From Neobacillus sp. SuZ13 (GTDB taxonomy: Bacteria; Bacillota; Bacilli; Bacillales; Cytobacillaceae), in contig NZ_CP126107.1 in NCBI RefSeq assembly GCF_030123365.1, forward strand, positions 5,321,501 to 5,385,500: a stretch of DNA of 64,000 nucleotides, read 5' to 3'. Of this stretch, positions 32,853-41,583 are shown one piece after another. Under the pieces are notes generated by a model, which saw only the letters and a list, made by a program, of their open reading frames with translations, did not search any database and had not been told where the DNA came from. Positions within the stretch are counted from its first letter, which is position 1. Every line of letters starts with the position of its first letter. The translations under genes and the position numbers were made by a program.

Positions 32853-33686
32853 TTATTTTGCTGCAGGCTGGTTCTTAATAGCCTCATCCATGATTTGTGT
32901 ACGTGATTCTTCTGAAATTCCTTTTAACACTTCATTGATCTTATTGATATTTTTATCGCCTTTTTCAAGACCTACAGCAATCGCTGTATCATCTTCTGAT
33001 GTTTTAAATCCTTCTTTAAATTCAACCATCGCGAACTTATCGTTTGCACCGGAAGCACTAACCGCTTCCGGACGTTCTGAAACGTAGCCATCAATAATTC
33101 CTGATTCAAGCGCTACCCTCATTGCTGGGAAGTTATCCATCGCTGTTGCTTTTGTTACACCTTTAATTTGATCAATTACTGAATAGTGGAAAGTATTCAA
33201 TTGAGCGGTGATTTTCGCCCCTTTGAAATCTTGAATAGAAGTCGCACCTTCATATTTGCCGCCTTTTTTAACCACCATAACTAGATTTGATTTGTAGTAG
33301 TTATCTGAGAAATCAATCGTCTTTTTACGTTCTGCTGTTGGTGACATCCCTGCAATAATCGCATCGATTTTGCCAGAAGTTAGCGCTGGAACTAAACCGT
33401 CCCATTCTGTTTTAACAATCACTAATTTTTTCCCTAAGCCGTCCGCAATTTTTTTGGCGATTTCAACATCATAACCACCAGCATATTCTTGCGTTCCTTG
33501 AATTTTCACACCGCCATTGGAATCATCCTTTTGCGTCCAGTTAAACGGCGCATAGCCTGCTTCAAGACCGACCTTAAATGTATTATCATCCGCTGATTTA
33601 GACTCTGACTTATCACTTGAACCACATCCAGCCAATAGAATCATTGCTGAAAGCAGCAATACGAAAAATAATGATGCTTTTTTCAT
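32853..33686 (-). CDS. Amino-acid ABC transporter substrate-binding lipoprotein (lysine-type)
   Basis: A 277-residue extracellular binding protein. The signal peptide ends in lipobox LAGC (Cys21). The SBP_bac_3 fold follows, with FKVGLEAGYAPFNW, GGYDVEIAKKIADGLGKKL, DGLVPALTSGKIDAIIAGMSPTAERKKTIDFS (shown in part) and the family's ligand-binding Arg in TAERKK. It is the first gene of the operon, directly behind an L-box, so lysine is the most likely ligand. A hydrophilic, basic-amino-acid substrate also fits the protein family. Confidence 0.92.
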   Translation of the reverse strand: MKKASLFFVLLLSAMILLAGCGSSDKSESKSADDNTFKVGLEAGYAPFNWTQKDDSNGGVKIQGTQEYAGGYDVEIAKKIADGLGKKLVIVKTEWDGLVPALTSGKIDAIIAGMSPTAERKKTIDFSDNYYKSNLVMVVKKGGKYEGATSIQDFKGAKITAQLNTFHYSVIDQIKGVTKATAMDNFPAMRVALESGIIDGYVSERPEAVSASGANDKFAMVEFKEGFKTSEDDTAIAVGLEKGDKNINKINEVLKGISEESRTQIMDEAIKNQPAAK

Positions 33687-33734
33687 AAAAGTATTCTCCT
33701 CCTATTAATTCATAATTCAGGCATTTTAATACAA

Positions 33735-33998
33735 CAAAAAACGACCTGAGATAACTCAGGTCGCAATATGTATGCATAGTTGCCCTAAAGTCCTCTCTTT
33801 TCCCAGGTGAGATAGCACAACTCAATAAACTAGGGAGTTTATTGAGACAGTCCTGCAATTATTCACTGCAGACCCAGCAAGTAATAGTGAGAATATTACT
33901 AACTTCGGCGACATTTCCTTCTCCTTAGCATCACTGCTTCTCAAACTCCACTAAAGACTGTTAAATACCGCGCCTCTACCTCACTAAAAAAGTGAGGT
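33735..33998 (-). promoter_or_regulatory. Lysine (L-box) riboswitch with terminator
   Basis: On the minus strand the conserved L-box blocks occur in order: GTGAGGTAGAGGCGC, then AGAAGCAGTGATGC, GAAGGAAATGTCGCCGAAG, TTGCTGGG, and closing CTATCTCAC (33806-33818), which pairs with GTGAGGTAG. A terminator hairpin CGACCTGAG/CTCAGGTCG (33742-33763) with TTTTTT follows before the binding-protein gene. Bound lysine should end transcription. This fills most of the gap 33687-34214. Confidence 0.93.
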
Positions 33999-34214
33999 GA
34001 ATATTAAATTATATTTATTAGACTACTATATTCAGTTAATTATGTCAATATAGTATATTGTGGTAACTGGGGTTGAGAGGTTTTGTGCGATAGGAGCGTT
34101 CATAAAGCTAAAAATAGGGTGATGACCGGCTTCATCTCATCTGGTGCCTGATATTTATTAATACTTTCGCCTTTGAGTGAATACACATGTACAAGCGAAA
34201 GGGGATAATCATGC

Positions 34215-34433
34215 ATGGACAATCAGGGTTTCTTAAATTTTGTCATTTATAAATTATTATCCCTCTCGATACAGTTCATTGCACTGTATCTCCTCATTCT
34301 ATTATGTGAATGGTTTGCGGAGAAAAAGGGCTATAACGTTTTTGAGCGATCCTGGTTGATCACGCTAATCTCATTGCCGCTAATAACCTTAATTATTTGG
34401 ACAATCATTATTGGTAGATTTCATTTATTTTAA
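34215..34433 (+). CDS. Small membrane protein of unknown function, 72 aa
   Basis: A 72-residue protein with two predicted membrane helices (about 10-32 and 46-66) separated by a short polar loop (EWFAEKKGYNVFERS). AAAGGGG lies about 10 nt before ATG 34215; another ATG at 34211 is in a different frame that stops quickly. It precedes the UbiB-like gene by 80 bp. No family recognised. Confidence 0.6.
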   Translation: MDNQGFLNFVIYKLLSLSIQFIALYLLILLCEWFAEKKGYNVFERSWLITLISLPLITLIIWTIIIGRFHLF

Positions 34434-34515
34434 GTTGTGGTCTCCTAGAATGAAACTATCTATCTATCAAACTCGTTAAAAATAATAAAACCTGAAATGG
34501 ATTGTGGGGATTCAG

Positions 34516-36138
34516 ATGAAGACGAAAAATAAACTGGTGCGGATGTCGAAGGTCCTTTCTTTAGCCTTTAGCATTTTCCTGCAAATTTATTGGTATAAGA
34601 TTCGCAGAAAACCGAAAGCAGAGTGGGAAAAACTGTGGGGGACCATCGGAGAACGATTTCGACAAACTCTGTTTGATTTAGAAGGGTTGCTAATCAAACT
34701 GGGACAAATCCTCAGTACACGTGCCGATTTGCTGCCACCTGCCTTTATCCGCCAAATTGAAGATATGACCGATAAGGTTCCGCCATCGGAATGGAATGAA
34801 ATTCAGGAAATTTTAGAAAAAGAATGGGGAAACTTGTATCATCAACACTTCCAATCGATTGAGAAAGCGGCAATAGCTTCGGCATCAATTGGAGAAGTGT
34901 ATAAGGGCGTACTCCAAGATGGAACCGAAGTGGCTATCAAAGTTAAACGGCCGTATATTGATTCCATTGTCGACACGGATTTTCGGATATTAAGTATTGT
35001 GATGTGGTTTGTGGACCACTTAGTCCCTCTTCCGAAGGGTTTTATGAATTTTAAAGTTCTTTTTAAAGAAGTAAAGCAAGTGATTGTACGCGAACTGGAT
35101 TATTCCCTGGAACTGAACACCATCCTGAGCTTTAAAGAGCGCTTTAAGGAGATGGATACCGTCCATATTCCCTCGGTGTATGCCGAATTGAGTACCGCAA
35201 ATGTGCTAGTCATGGAGTGGGTCGAAGGATTACGGCTGACCAATAACGACACCATCGACCAATTACCCGTGAGCCGACAGGAACTAGCTCAACGGCTGAT
35301 GAAGGTCTTTCTCCCTCAATGGATGGAGCCTGGTCCCTTCCATGCCGATCCCCATCCCGGCAACGTTCTGGTCTCAAAGGAAGGAAAAATCATTTTACTA
35401 GATTTCGGAATGGTCGGAGAACTTTCCAAAAAGGATGCTGGTTATTTTCAAGGATTAATTGAAAGCTTTCTCGCCAAAAATTATCCGAAGGCTGTGGATT
35501 GCTTGTTCCACTTAGGCGTGTTGCTCCCTGAGGCGGAATCAAGAACGATTGAACGGATCTTAGCGGAATTCATCACCTTCCAGCCAGCTCAATTAAAAGA
35601 AATGGATCTTCTTGCTTTTAAGATGGAAATCAATGATATGATTCAAGCGCTGCCCATTCAAATACCAACCAGATTTGTCTTTTTAGGCAGGTCGGTTGTT
35701 ACGATTGAAGGAATTATCCGCAACTTAGCGCCAGATGCAGAAATTTTAGAGTTAGGGAAACCTGTATTTATGGAATGGTTAAACAAACAAGGGAATAATA
35801 AATGGCTGTTCGTCTGGCAATGGCTCCAATCACAGCCGATTTTTAAAATCTTTCATTCCGTCACAGAATTCCTGAATGCACCGCAAAAATTTGAGCAGTT
35901 AAAGGAAGTCGAACAACGCAGGCAATTCCAATTCACTATCTATGAAAATACCAAAAAGCAATTATTCCAGTTAACCCTCTTCGGAATGACAGGCATAGCC
36001 GCCGGGCTCTATACCTCACACGACCTCATCTGGCAGCTTTCCGCAGGAGTAGCCGCTGTCTCGCTTGCGGGGTATATTATTTGCAGTTATAAACTGAAGA
36101 AATGGATGAAATATATGCAGGAGAAACGGAGGGTTTAG
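34516..36138 (+). CDS. ABC1/UbiB (AarF) family atypical kinase
   Basis: A 540-residue UbiB-family protein. The diagnostic KxGQ motif is in LLIKLGQILSTRADLLP. The Ala-rich loop replacing the usual kinase Gly-rich loop is in AIASASIGEVYKGVL, the Lys in VAIKVKRP, the catalytic region in FHADPHPGNVLV and the metal DFG in LLDFGMVG. Two C-terminal membrane helices (about 490-525) anchor it. Relatives support quinone biosynthesis or lipid homeostasis; ubiquinone is not made by Bacillus, so a menaquinone or membrane-lipid role is more likely. ATG 34516 has GGGG 7 nt upstream. Confidence 0.9.
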   Translation: MKTKNKLVRMSKVLSLAFSIFLQIYWYKIRRKPKAEWEKLWGTIGERFRQTLFDLEGLLIKLGQILSTRADLLPPAFIRQIEDMTDKVPPSEWNEIQEILEKEWGNLYHQHFQSIEKAAIASASIGEVYKGVLQDGTEVAIKVKRPYIDSIVDTDFRILSIVMWFVDHLVPLPKGFMNFKVLFKEVKQVIVRELDYSLELNTILSFKERFKEMDTVHIPSVYAELSTANVLVMEWVEGLRLTNNDTIDQLPVSRQELAQRLMKVFLPQWMEPGPFHADPHPGNVLVSKEGKIILLDFGMVGELSKKDAGYFQGLIESFLAKNYPKAVDCLFHLGVLLPEAESRTIERILAEFITFQPAQLKEMDLLAFKMEINDMIQALPIQIPTRFVFLGRSVVTIEGIIRNLAPDAEILELGKPVFMEWLNKQGNNKWLFVWQWLQSQPIFKIFHSVTEFLNAPQKFEQLKEVEQRRQFQFTIYENTKKQLFQLTLFGMTGIAAGLYTSHDLIWQLSAGVAAVSLAGYIICSYKLKKWMKYMQEKRRV

Positions 36139-36405
36139 GGCAGAGGCCAGTGGGACGGTTCTGCTGGCATAAATCTTTCATAAAAATTCATGAGAACCTC
36201 TTCTATGCGCACACCGCTAATAAAAAAATAAAAAAACTAGTAAATTTATAAATTCCTTTCTCTATTTTTTTGCATAAAATAATATTAAAAAATTACTAAA
36301 ATCAAACTCTAACACGTGGAAGTTTAGGACAACCCTTAGTTTGAACTGCCGCACTTAATTTTTATTATTCAAACTAAAATCATTATCAATTTAGGAGGTG
36401 ATAAG

Positions 36406-36552
36406 TTGGACCAACAATGCAATCAACCTTGTGAAGACTACATTTTTTGTGTACACTGCGGACTTCCAATTGACCAAGATGAACCTTATTTCATTTATAT
36501 AGAAAAGGATTTAAACGGTCATAATGTTTATTGCTGCGATGATTGTTCTTAA
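36406..36552 (+). CDS. Small Cys-rich zinc-ribbon-like protein, 48 aa
   Basis: Start TTG 36406 with a strong GGAGGTGAT site 4 nt before the AAG spacer. The product has nine Cys residues counting both ends: NQPCEDYIFCVHCGLPI and HNVYCCDDCS. The pairs C15/C18 and C43-C44/C47 could bind a zinc ion, like a treble-clef or zinc ribbon. A terminator starts 4 bp past the stop. No matching family comes to mind; function unknown. Confidence 0.72.
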   Translation: MDQQCNQPCEDYIFCVHCGLPIDQDEPYFIYIEKDLNGHNVYCCDDCS

Positions 36553-36555
36553 TGA

Positions 36556-36583
36556 TAAGACTGCGCATTACAGTCTTTTTTTT
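36556..36583 (+). terminator. Intrinsic terminator after the Cys-rich gene
   Basis: AAGACTG / CAGTCTT hairpin followed by seven or more T. Confidence 0.85.
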
Positions 36584-36728
36584 ATCATCTAGTTTTTAAA
36601 CTATTTAATATTAAAATTACATAAAATACTCTTCAGTAAGAAAAAGCCGCCAGGAATGACAGCCGGACCTTTAACTCTCGGACTCATAAATTCAATAAGG
36701 ACGGATAGCTCTCTACAATCCTTTCCTT

Positions 36729-37955
36729 TTAGTTCGTCCTCAGTTTATCGAACAACCAAACAAGATGATTGTATTTACCAAAAGATTGTATTTGATCTCT
36801 CTCGATCAGGATACGTTCCATTGCAATCAGGTCTTCGCACAACCTGGTATTTTGAACTAGGTTAACAGGGGGACGGTTTTCTGCTATATTTATACGAATT
36901 TGAAGAAGTAATGTTATGATTGCTTGGTTAAATTCATGAAACTCATAAGGAAATCTTGCAGTAAGGCATTGATGTTCTAATATAATTTTTTCCATGAGTC
37001 CATAATCCGTCGGATGAATAGAGTGTAGCGCTCGAATGGATACATCAAGAACCGGATGCTTTTGTTGAAACAACAGACGATTTAAGTTCATATCCTCCTC
37101 CTTCGTTTTTGACGGCGGATGTTCTTGATGAAACGTTTCTAAATCATCTTCGATAATAAAATTAGCATTGGCCTTATATAATCTATAAGCAAACTCAGCA
37201 TCCTCGGGTCCCCATCCGTTGAAACTCTCCTCATAGCCGCCGACTTGCTCCATAAAACTTCTTTTAATAGAAAGAAAACCCAAGCAAGCCATCCAACGCA
37301 ATGGACTGCTATAAAAATGTTCCCTTAGGTATTTTAATAAATGATGAGCATAACTTCTGTATTTTACAATTGAGCATAAATTTTTATTATCATCAACATC
37401 CTCTCTCTTAACCACTTGTTGGGGCTCTTGTAAATGCCTGATATGAGTCGTTAAGTTACTAAGTGTTGGTTCTTGCGATAGTACCTCTTTAAGGCGTTGG
37501 TTGAAGAGGGAATTCCTTTCACTCCACTTATAAATCGCGTTGATTTGATTATCAGTAAAATCCGGGGATAAAAAAGTATAAATGCGCCCCCGTTTGCTTC
37601 CTGCAATAACAACGGATTTATCGTGAGTGAGATGATGCTGTTGGTTAAGGGAAACATAGTTAGGGGAAACGATGGTTTCTGCATCCAAAATGATAATAAT
37701 TTCTCCCCTCGCATGCCTAAGTCCTATATTTCTTGAAGCAGCAACTCCAACATTAGTACTGTTACGAATATATTGAAAATGGTAGGGTGGACAGTATTCC
37801 TTTATTTCGGGGGTCTGGTCGGTAGAGGCATCATCGATCAATATCACTTCCATTTTGGATAAATCAAAGCACTGTTTCTCCAACGCATAAAGACTAAGCA
37901 GATTAAGGGGATAGCGGTTATATGAAGGCATGATGACCGTCACTTCAATTTCCAT
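36729..37955 (-). CDS. Family 2 glycosyltransferase
   Basis: A 408-residue GT-A fold transferase. The N-terminal domain (about 4-120) begins VTVIMPSYNRYPLNLLSLYAL, with the nucleotide-binding VILIDDASTDQT, ASRNIGLRHARGEIIIILDAET (DxD-like DAE). A second conserved block, GFLSIKRSFMEQVGGYEESFNGWGPEDAEFAYRL (given here only in part), is the acceptor-side motif NGWGPED found in GT2/GT7 hybrid enzymes. No membrane helix is seen. It is an isolated gene, so the acceptor (spore-coat or surface polysaccharide) is unknown. Confidence 0.87.
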   Translation of the reverse strand: MEIEVTVIMPSYNRYPLNLLSLYALEKQCFDLSKMEVILIDDASTDQTPEIKEYCPPYHFQYIRNSTNVGVAASRNIGLRHARGEIIIILDAETIVSPNYVSLNQQHHLTHDKSVVIAGSKRGRIYTFLSPDFTDNQINAIYKWSERNSLFNQRLKEVLSQEPTLSNLTTHIRHLQEPQQVVKREDVDDNKNLCSIVKYRSYAHHLLKYLREHFYSSPLRWMACLGFLSIKRSFMEQVGGYEESFNGWGPEDAEFAYRLYKANANFIIEDDLETFHQEHPPSKTKEEDMNLNRLLFQQKHPVLDVSIRALHSIHPTDYGLMEKIILEHQCLTARFPYEFHEFNQAIITLLLQIRINIAENRPPVNLVQNTRLCEDLIAMERILIERDQIQSFGKYNHLVWLFDKLRTN

Positions 37956-38038
37956 GTTTCTACTTTTTTCCTCCTTGTGAACCTATAGTTTCGAACAATT
38001 AAGGCAGTTCGGCTTACTTTGTTCCGTTTATTTTATTA

Positions 38039-38140
38039 CTAGTATTTAACGATAGAAATACCGACAATAATTAATAGGATGAAAAGCACCACGATAAGCA
38101 AAATTAACACCACATCTATCTGATATAGTCTATCACCACC
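38039..38140 (-). pseudogene. YjcZ-like mini-protein, apparently without a start codon
   Basis: In one minus-strand frame the product ends VVLILLIVVLFILLIIVGISIVKY in two pieces: VVLILLIVVLF and ILLIIVGISIVKY. The core VVLFILLIIVG is the hallmark of the tiny YjcZ-type sporulation proteins. A near-perfect ribosome site AAGGTGGTGAT precedes it, but no ATG, GTG or TTG lies at the right distance in frame; the first in-frame GTG (38113) is about 25 nt away. Either the start has been lost or an unusual start is used. It lies in the gap 37956-38330, which otherwise shows only AT-rich sequence. Confidence 0.45.
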
Positions 38141-38302
38141 TTAATTACGAGATATTACATCCTATGTCAGAACAATAAACCTCGAATTGGACAAGTACAA
38201 AACTTTACATTTACTTAACATAAAAAAAATATTAGCTTGCTGCACATTTCTAAGATCTTACATTGCTTGCCGCGTAACTACGAATGTATGAAAAAAACTA
38301 CA

Positions 38303-38332
38303 AAAAAAAGCCATCCTCAAAAGAATGACCTT
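38303..38332 (-). terminator. Intrinsic terminator at the lysE-like stop
   Basis: Minus-strand GTCATTC / GGATGGC stem with two G-U pairs, followed by TTTTTTTTG. It begins right at the stop codon. Confidence 0.65.
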
Positions 38333-38942
38333 AGCGCAATAACCCCCAAAAAGAATAAATTCCAAATAAAAAAAGAATAAGACCCGATAATCGGTTAATC
38401 CAAATTAAGATTTGTTTTTTGAGCATGTCCTTGAAAAGCCCGACAACAAAACAGAGGAAAAGCCACCAAATTCCTGAACCCATAAACACACCTAAAACCA
38501 ATGTTACCACTGATCCTTCATTAGCTTGAGTGAGTCCTAAACCTGAGAAAATACCAACAAAAGATAGTATTGTCATTGGGTTTGTGAGAGTAAGGAGAAA
38601 AACTGAGGAATAAGCCCCCAATAAATGCTGACCTTGTACTCGTACCGGGTTTTCTGTTGCTTCTGATATTGCTATTTTTATTCCTAAATAACAGAGGAAT
38701 GCTCCTCCTGCTAGATGGAACCAAAACTGTTGCCCTATAAAAAAGTTCGTAATAAAGGTCAAACCAAGCCCAGCAATAAGACCATATACAGCATCTGCAC
38801 TGGCTGCCCCAACTCCCGACATAATTCCATATATTCTTCCCTGACCTAATGTTCTTTTAATAACCAGTACACCAATAGGTCCTACAGGAGCCGCAATAGA
38901 AAAACCAATAACTAAACCTTTCAAAAATACAAGCATCTCCAT
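38331..38942 (-). CDS. LysE/RhtB-family exporter
   Basis: About 203 residues with six membrane helices. The family signature GFSIAAPVGPIGVLVIKRTLGQG, with the conserved P-x-G-P, opens the protein, followed by SGVGAASADAVYG and TLTNPMTILSF. Members export amino acids such as lysine, arginine, homoserine or threonine. ATG 38942 is preferred to the in-frame TTG 38960 because AAGGA lies 9 nt from it. A lysine-importer operon is 4.5 kb away, but no link between them is visible. Confidence 0.88.
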   Translation of the reverse strand: MEMLVFLKGLVIGFSIAAPVGPIGVLVIKRTLGQGRIYGIMSGVGAASADAVYGLIAGLGLTFITNFFIGQQFWFHLAGGAFLCYLGIKIAISEATENPVRVQGQHLLGAYSSVFLLTLTNPMTILSFVGIFSGLGLTQANEGSVVTLVLGVFMGSGIWWLFLCFVVGLFKDMLKKQILIWINRLSGLILFLFGIYSFWGLLR

Positions 38943-39247
38943 ACGCGGGTATCCTTCCAAGTAAAATATCTATTCTTTTTCAGGCTTTTCTTCATTGTAA
39001 ATGCAGGTTAAATATTCCCATCCCATTTTAACACCAATTCTTTACTTTAATGAATCCATTTTTCCAAAAATCAAGAACAGAATGGTCATAATTTGTGACT
39101 ACCGATACAAGTTTGTTTTATACAGATTAAGGGAATGCCTCTATGGCATTTTGGAAATAAAGCACCATATTTTTAGAAATTATTTGCATTTCTAATAAGG
39201 CTCAAAATGGGGAAATTATTAATGCACCAATAAAAAGGAGGGTACTA
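38943..39247. other. Divergent promoter region
   Basis: A 305-bp AT-rich gap between the divergent LysE-like and acidic secreted protein genes. A 64-codon frame at 39001 has no ribosome site and biased composition and was not accepted. Nothing else was recognised. Confidence 0.5.
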
Positions 39248-40120
39248 ATGGCAATAAAAGCTATGCTAATAGGCTTTCTAATAATCCCATTCTTATTCAA
39301 TGTTCCCTCTGCACAAGCAGCTCCGCTTGAAAATGAAATAAACCAATATTTAGCCGATATAGGATGGACTAAACAAGAATTTCTGGATTATGTTGATTAC
39401 TACGAAATTCCTTTAGACGAATATACAATGGCAGACCTGAAAGAACTCCTGGGTCCGCCTATTAACTCGAAAAATTATCAGGATTTACTAACCAAATATG
39501 GTCTAACTGAAAAAGAACTAAATGACTTAATGGACCATTTTGGAGACTCTGTAAATGAATATAAGTTTATCAACGATTTGGATTCAACAGTTGAATTTTA
39601 TATTAATGCCGATAAAAGTATGGCGGAAGTAGAAAAAGCATTATCGGATACGGGCATAACAGAAGCAGAAGCAGAGAGATTTTTCAATTATTTAACGGAA
39701 GTAGAAGAAAAAAATAAAGACCAACTAGACCAAATGGCAACAAACGATACACTGTGGGAAAATTTAATGACTGTGGAAGATCCTTCCCAACTAAGTGATG
39801 AAGACCTTGATGAGATAGTTCGATTATTAGAGCAAACCATTGCACTGTACGAAGTAAAAGTGAACTTTAAAGCCGATGGTAAGGCTGTAACTTTAAAGGA
39901 CTTACTAAAAATGGAAGAACCTCCAGGCACTTTATTTGGCAGTGTCTATAGTACTTCAGGGGAACTACTTATCGATTTTAACATCCCTAGAGAGTACTTT
40001 GAATCAATGGAAGCTATTGTAGATGGGGAAGACATGATTCATTTAGGTGAAATTTCAGATGATTATGTAGACCATATGCATGAAGAGAAATATGAAGATG
40101 CTCGAAAAGGATTAAAATAA
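39248..40120 (+). CDS. Processed acidic surface protein-like secreted protein
   Basis: A 290-residue, strongly acidic protein with a Sec signal peptide (about 1-25, cut near SAQAAP). The mature part resembles the 'processed acidic surface protein' family that is usually encoded next to a class D sortase: repeated units such as YLADIGWTKQEFLDYVDYYEI, LTKYGLTEKELNDLMDHFGDSV and ALSDTGITEAEAERFFNYL. Family members normally end in an LPxTA sorting signal plus a membrane helix. Here the protein stops after YEDARKGLK, with no such signal and no sortase gene nearby. It should therefore be released. GGAGGG lies 5 nt before ATG 39248. Confidence 0.72.
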   Translation: MAIKAMLIGFLIIPFLFNVPSAQAAPLENEINQYLADIGWTKQEFLDYVDYYEIPLDEYTMADLKELLGPPINSKNYQDLLTKYGLTEKELNDLMDHFGDSVNEYKFINDLDSTVEFYINADKSMAEVEKALSDTGITEAEAERFFNYLTEVEEKNKDQLDQMATNDTLWENLMTVEDPSQLSDEDLDEIVRLLEQTIALYEVKVNFKADGKAVTLKDLLKMEEPPGTLFGSVYSTSGELLIDFNIPREYFESMEAIVDGEDMIHLGEISDDYVDHMHEEKYEDARKGLK

Positions 40121-40155
40121 AACAACTGAGTCATCTTGTTTCACACAATTGATTT

Positions 40156-40199
40156 AAAAGCCCTTCTTACCCTTCTTATTAAAGTCAGAAGGGCTTTAT
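40156..40199 (+). terminator. Intrinsic terminator after the acidic protein gene
   Basis: AAAGCCCTTCT / AGAAGGGCTTTA hairpin with a 19-nt loop. Confidence 0.8.
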
Positions 40200-40310
40200 T
40201 TTCATTCCATGATTAGTTGAATTTAGGCCTTCCTTATTTTTTTCAACCTTATACATCGCCTAAATGATTGTATGAAAACAAAAATTATTGAGTTAATGAA
40301 AAAACACACT

Positions 40311-41252
40311 TTATAATGCCCTTATAATATCTTTCAAATCTGCCAAATAAGCCTTTTTCTCTGTCATAAGTAAAAGAAGTGACCCTCTGCAGTTAATCGA
40401 CTCTGCTTTAATGGCTTTTTTCTTTTCATCCATCAAGGTTAAGACGCACTTTCTTGTTAATCTGTTGCCAGGAAACATCTTTGTGAGGATATACTTATCA
40501 TGTTTGCTATACCCTCCCCTAAATAGAACGTAATCTTCATACACTATAAAGCCATCTGAACCCTCTATATTTGGTTTAAAATAATCAATACTGCCTTTGT
40601 AATACCTTGCTACCTCAAAATCAGTATAGTAATAAAACCACACTTCATCGTCAGACATCACATTAAGCGCATAACAGTCACTAATGAAGTGGGGGTCCAT
40701 ATTTGGATACTTATACTGTCCGTTACCGTCGGAATCCCATGCTCGAAGCCCATAGCTTCCAATCGGTTGGTTCCAGCCATTGTTTCCGAAAATACCTTCA
40801 TCGAAATAAGAAGTCCAGATGTTATTCCCTTTTGTGACATAAAAATTTTGAATCCCATCTCCAAGCAGGAATGCATTTACTTGGTTTCCACTCATATCAA
40901 AAACTCTAGCATTTCGATCAAATACCCCATTTTCATATAAATGCGATCGCGCACAAACCAATACTATGCGATCATTCTCCATGGGTTGAATAAAATGATA
41001 ATTCCATTTTTGATTCTTCACGATTACTTCTTTTTTGTGCCCTTTGCTGAGGATAATCGCTTTATAGTCATGACCATCCGCTGTTTGTACTGGTGGGAAC
41101 ATCCCATCTATATATTCAGGCACTTTATTCACCGCAAGAATACAAATTTCACCCCTTGGCCCAATTGAGGAGTCAATAATGGTATATCCGTTAAGGTCAT
41201 CTTCAAAATCATAGGTTAGCTCTACTTGGTGTTTTATGGTTTTCTTTAGCAT
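40311..41252 (-). CDS. Hypothetical beta-propeller-like cytoplasmic protein
   Basis: A 313-residue protein starting at ATG 41252 with AGAGGTG about 5 nt upstream. It lacks a signal peptide and membrane helices. Repeated short beta-rich blocks (RGEICILAVNK, NDRIVLVCARSH, NIWTSYFDEGIFG, DEVWFYYYTDFEVARYY, RGSLLLLMTEKKAYLADL) suggest a 5- to 7-bladed beta-propeller. Similar lone proteins occur in Bacillus as uncharacterised propellers. I cannot name a family or a catalytic residue. Confidence 0.72.
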   Translation of the reverse strand: MLKKTIKHQVELTYDFEDDLNGYTIIDSSIGPRGEICILAVNKVPEYIDGMFPPVQTADGHDYKAIILSKGHKKEVIVKNQKWNYHFIQPMENDRIVLVCARSHLYENGVFDRNARVFDMSGNQVNAFLLGDGIQNFYVTKGNNIWTSYFDEGIFGNNGWNQPIGSYGLRAWDSDGNGQYKYPNMDPHFISDCYALNVMSDDEVWFYYYTDFEVARYYKGSIDYFKPNIEGSDGFIVYEDYVLFRGGYSKHDKYILTKMFPGNRLTRKCVLTLMDEKKKAIKAESINCRGSLLLLMTEKKAYLADLKDIIRAL

Positions 41253-41583
41253 GGTTTCACCTCTTTCAATACCTTTATAAATTCGTTGCGTTTCTAGATT
41301 CTCCTTTTTCACTTATATGGAGGATCTACATCACGAGTGGGGTGATACTCTTAATGTTACAATTCTCCTTCTTTTACCGCCTGACGGTCACTTAAACTAC
41401 CGTTACTCGATGATTCCAACGGTATTTTCGCATCTTAGCCAATTTCAATTGGCACAAGGATAAATATAATAATAGAGAGCAATTATGGGCTGAAGTAAGA
41501 AAAAAGAAGGCATCCTAATTTTCGCTTAGGATGCCTTGTATATTGAGACTTATTGGCGTTAGTAACCTCTTAAAAAAGCATAT
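41253..41583. other. Intergenic region with a terminator
   Basis: A 331-bp gap. Its main feature is the hairpin at 41506-41540 that ends the flavoprotein gene; the rest would hold the promoter of the propeller-like gene. Nothing else was recognised. Confidence 0.5.
41506..41540 (-). terminator. Intrinsic terminator after the flavoprotein gene
   Basis: AAGGCATCCTAA / TTAGGATGCCTT perfect 12-bp hairpin followed on the minus strand by TCTTTTTTC. Confidence 0.88.

Noticed and set aside
39001..39195. 64-codon plus-strand frame in the lysE upstream gap
   Set aside because: No ribosome binding site, biased aromatic/basic composition and no conserved pattern; it lies in the divergent promoter region.
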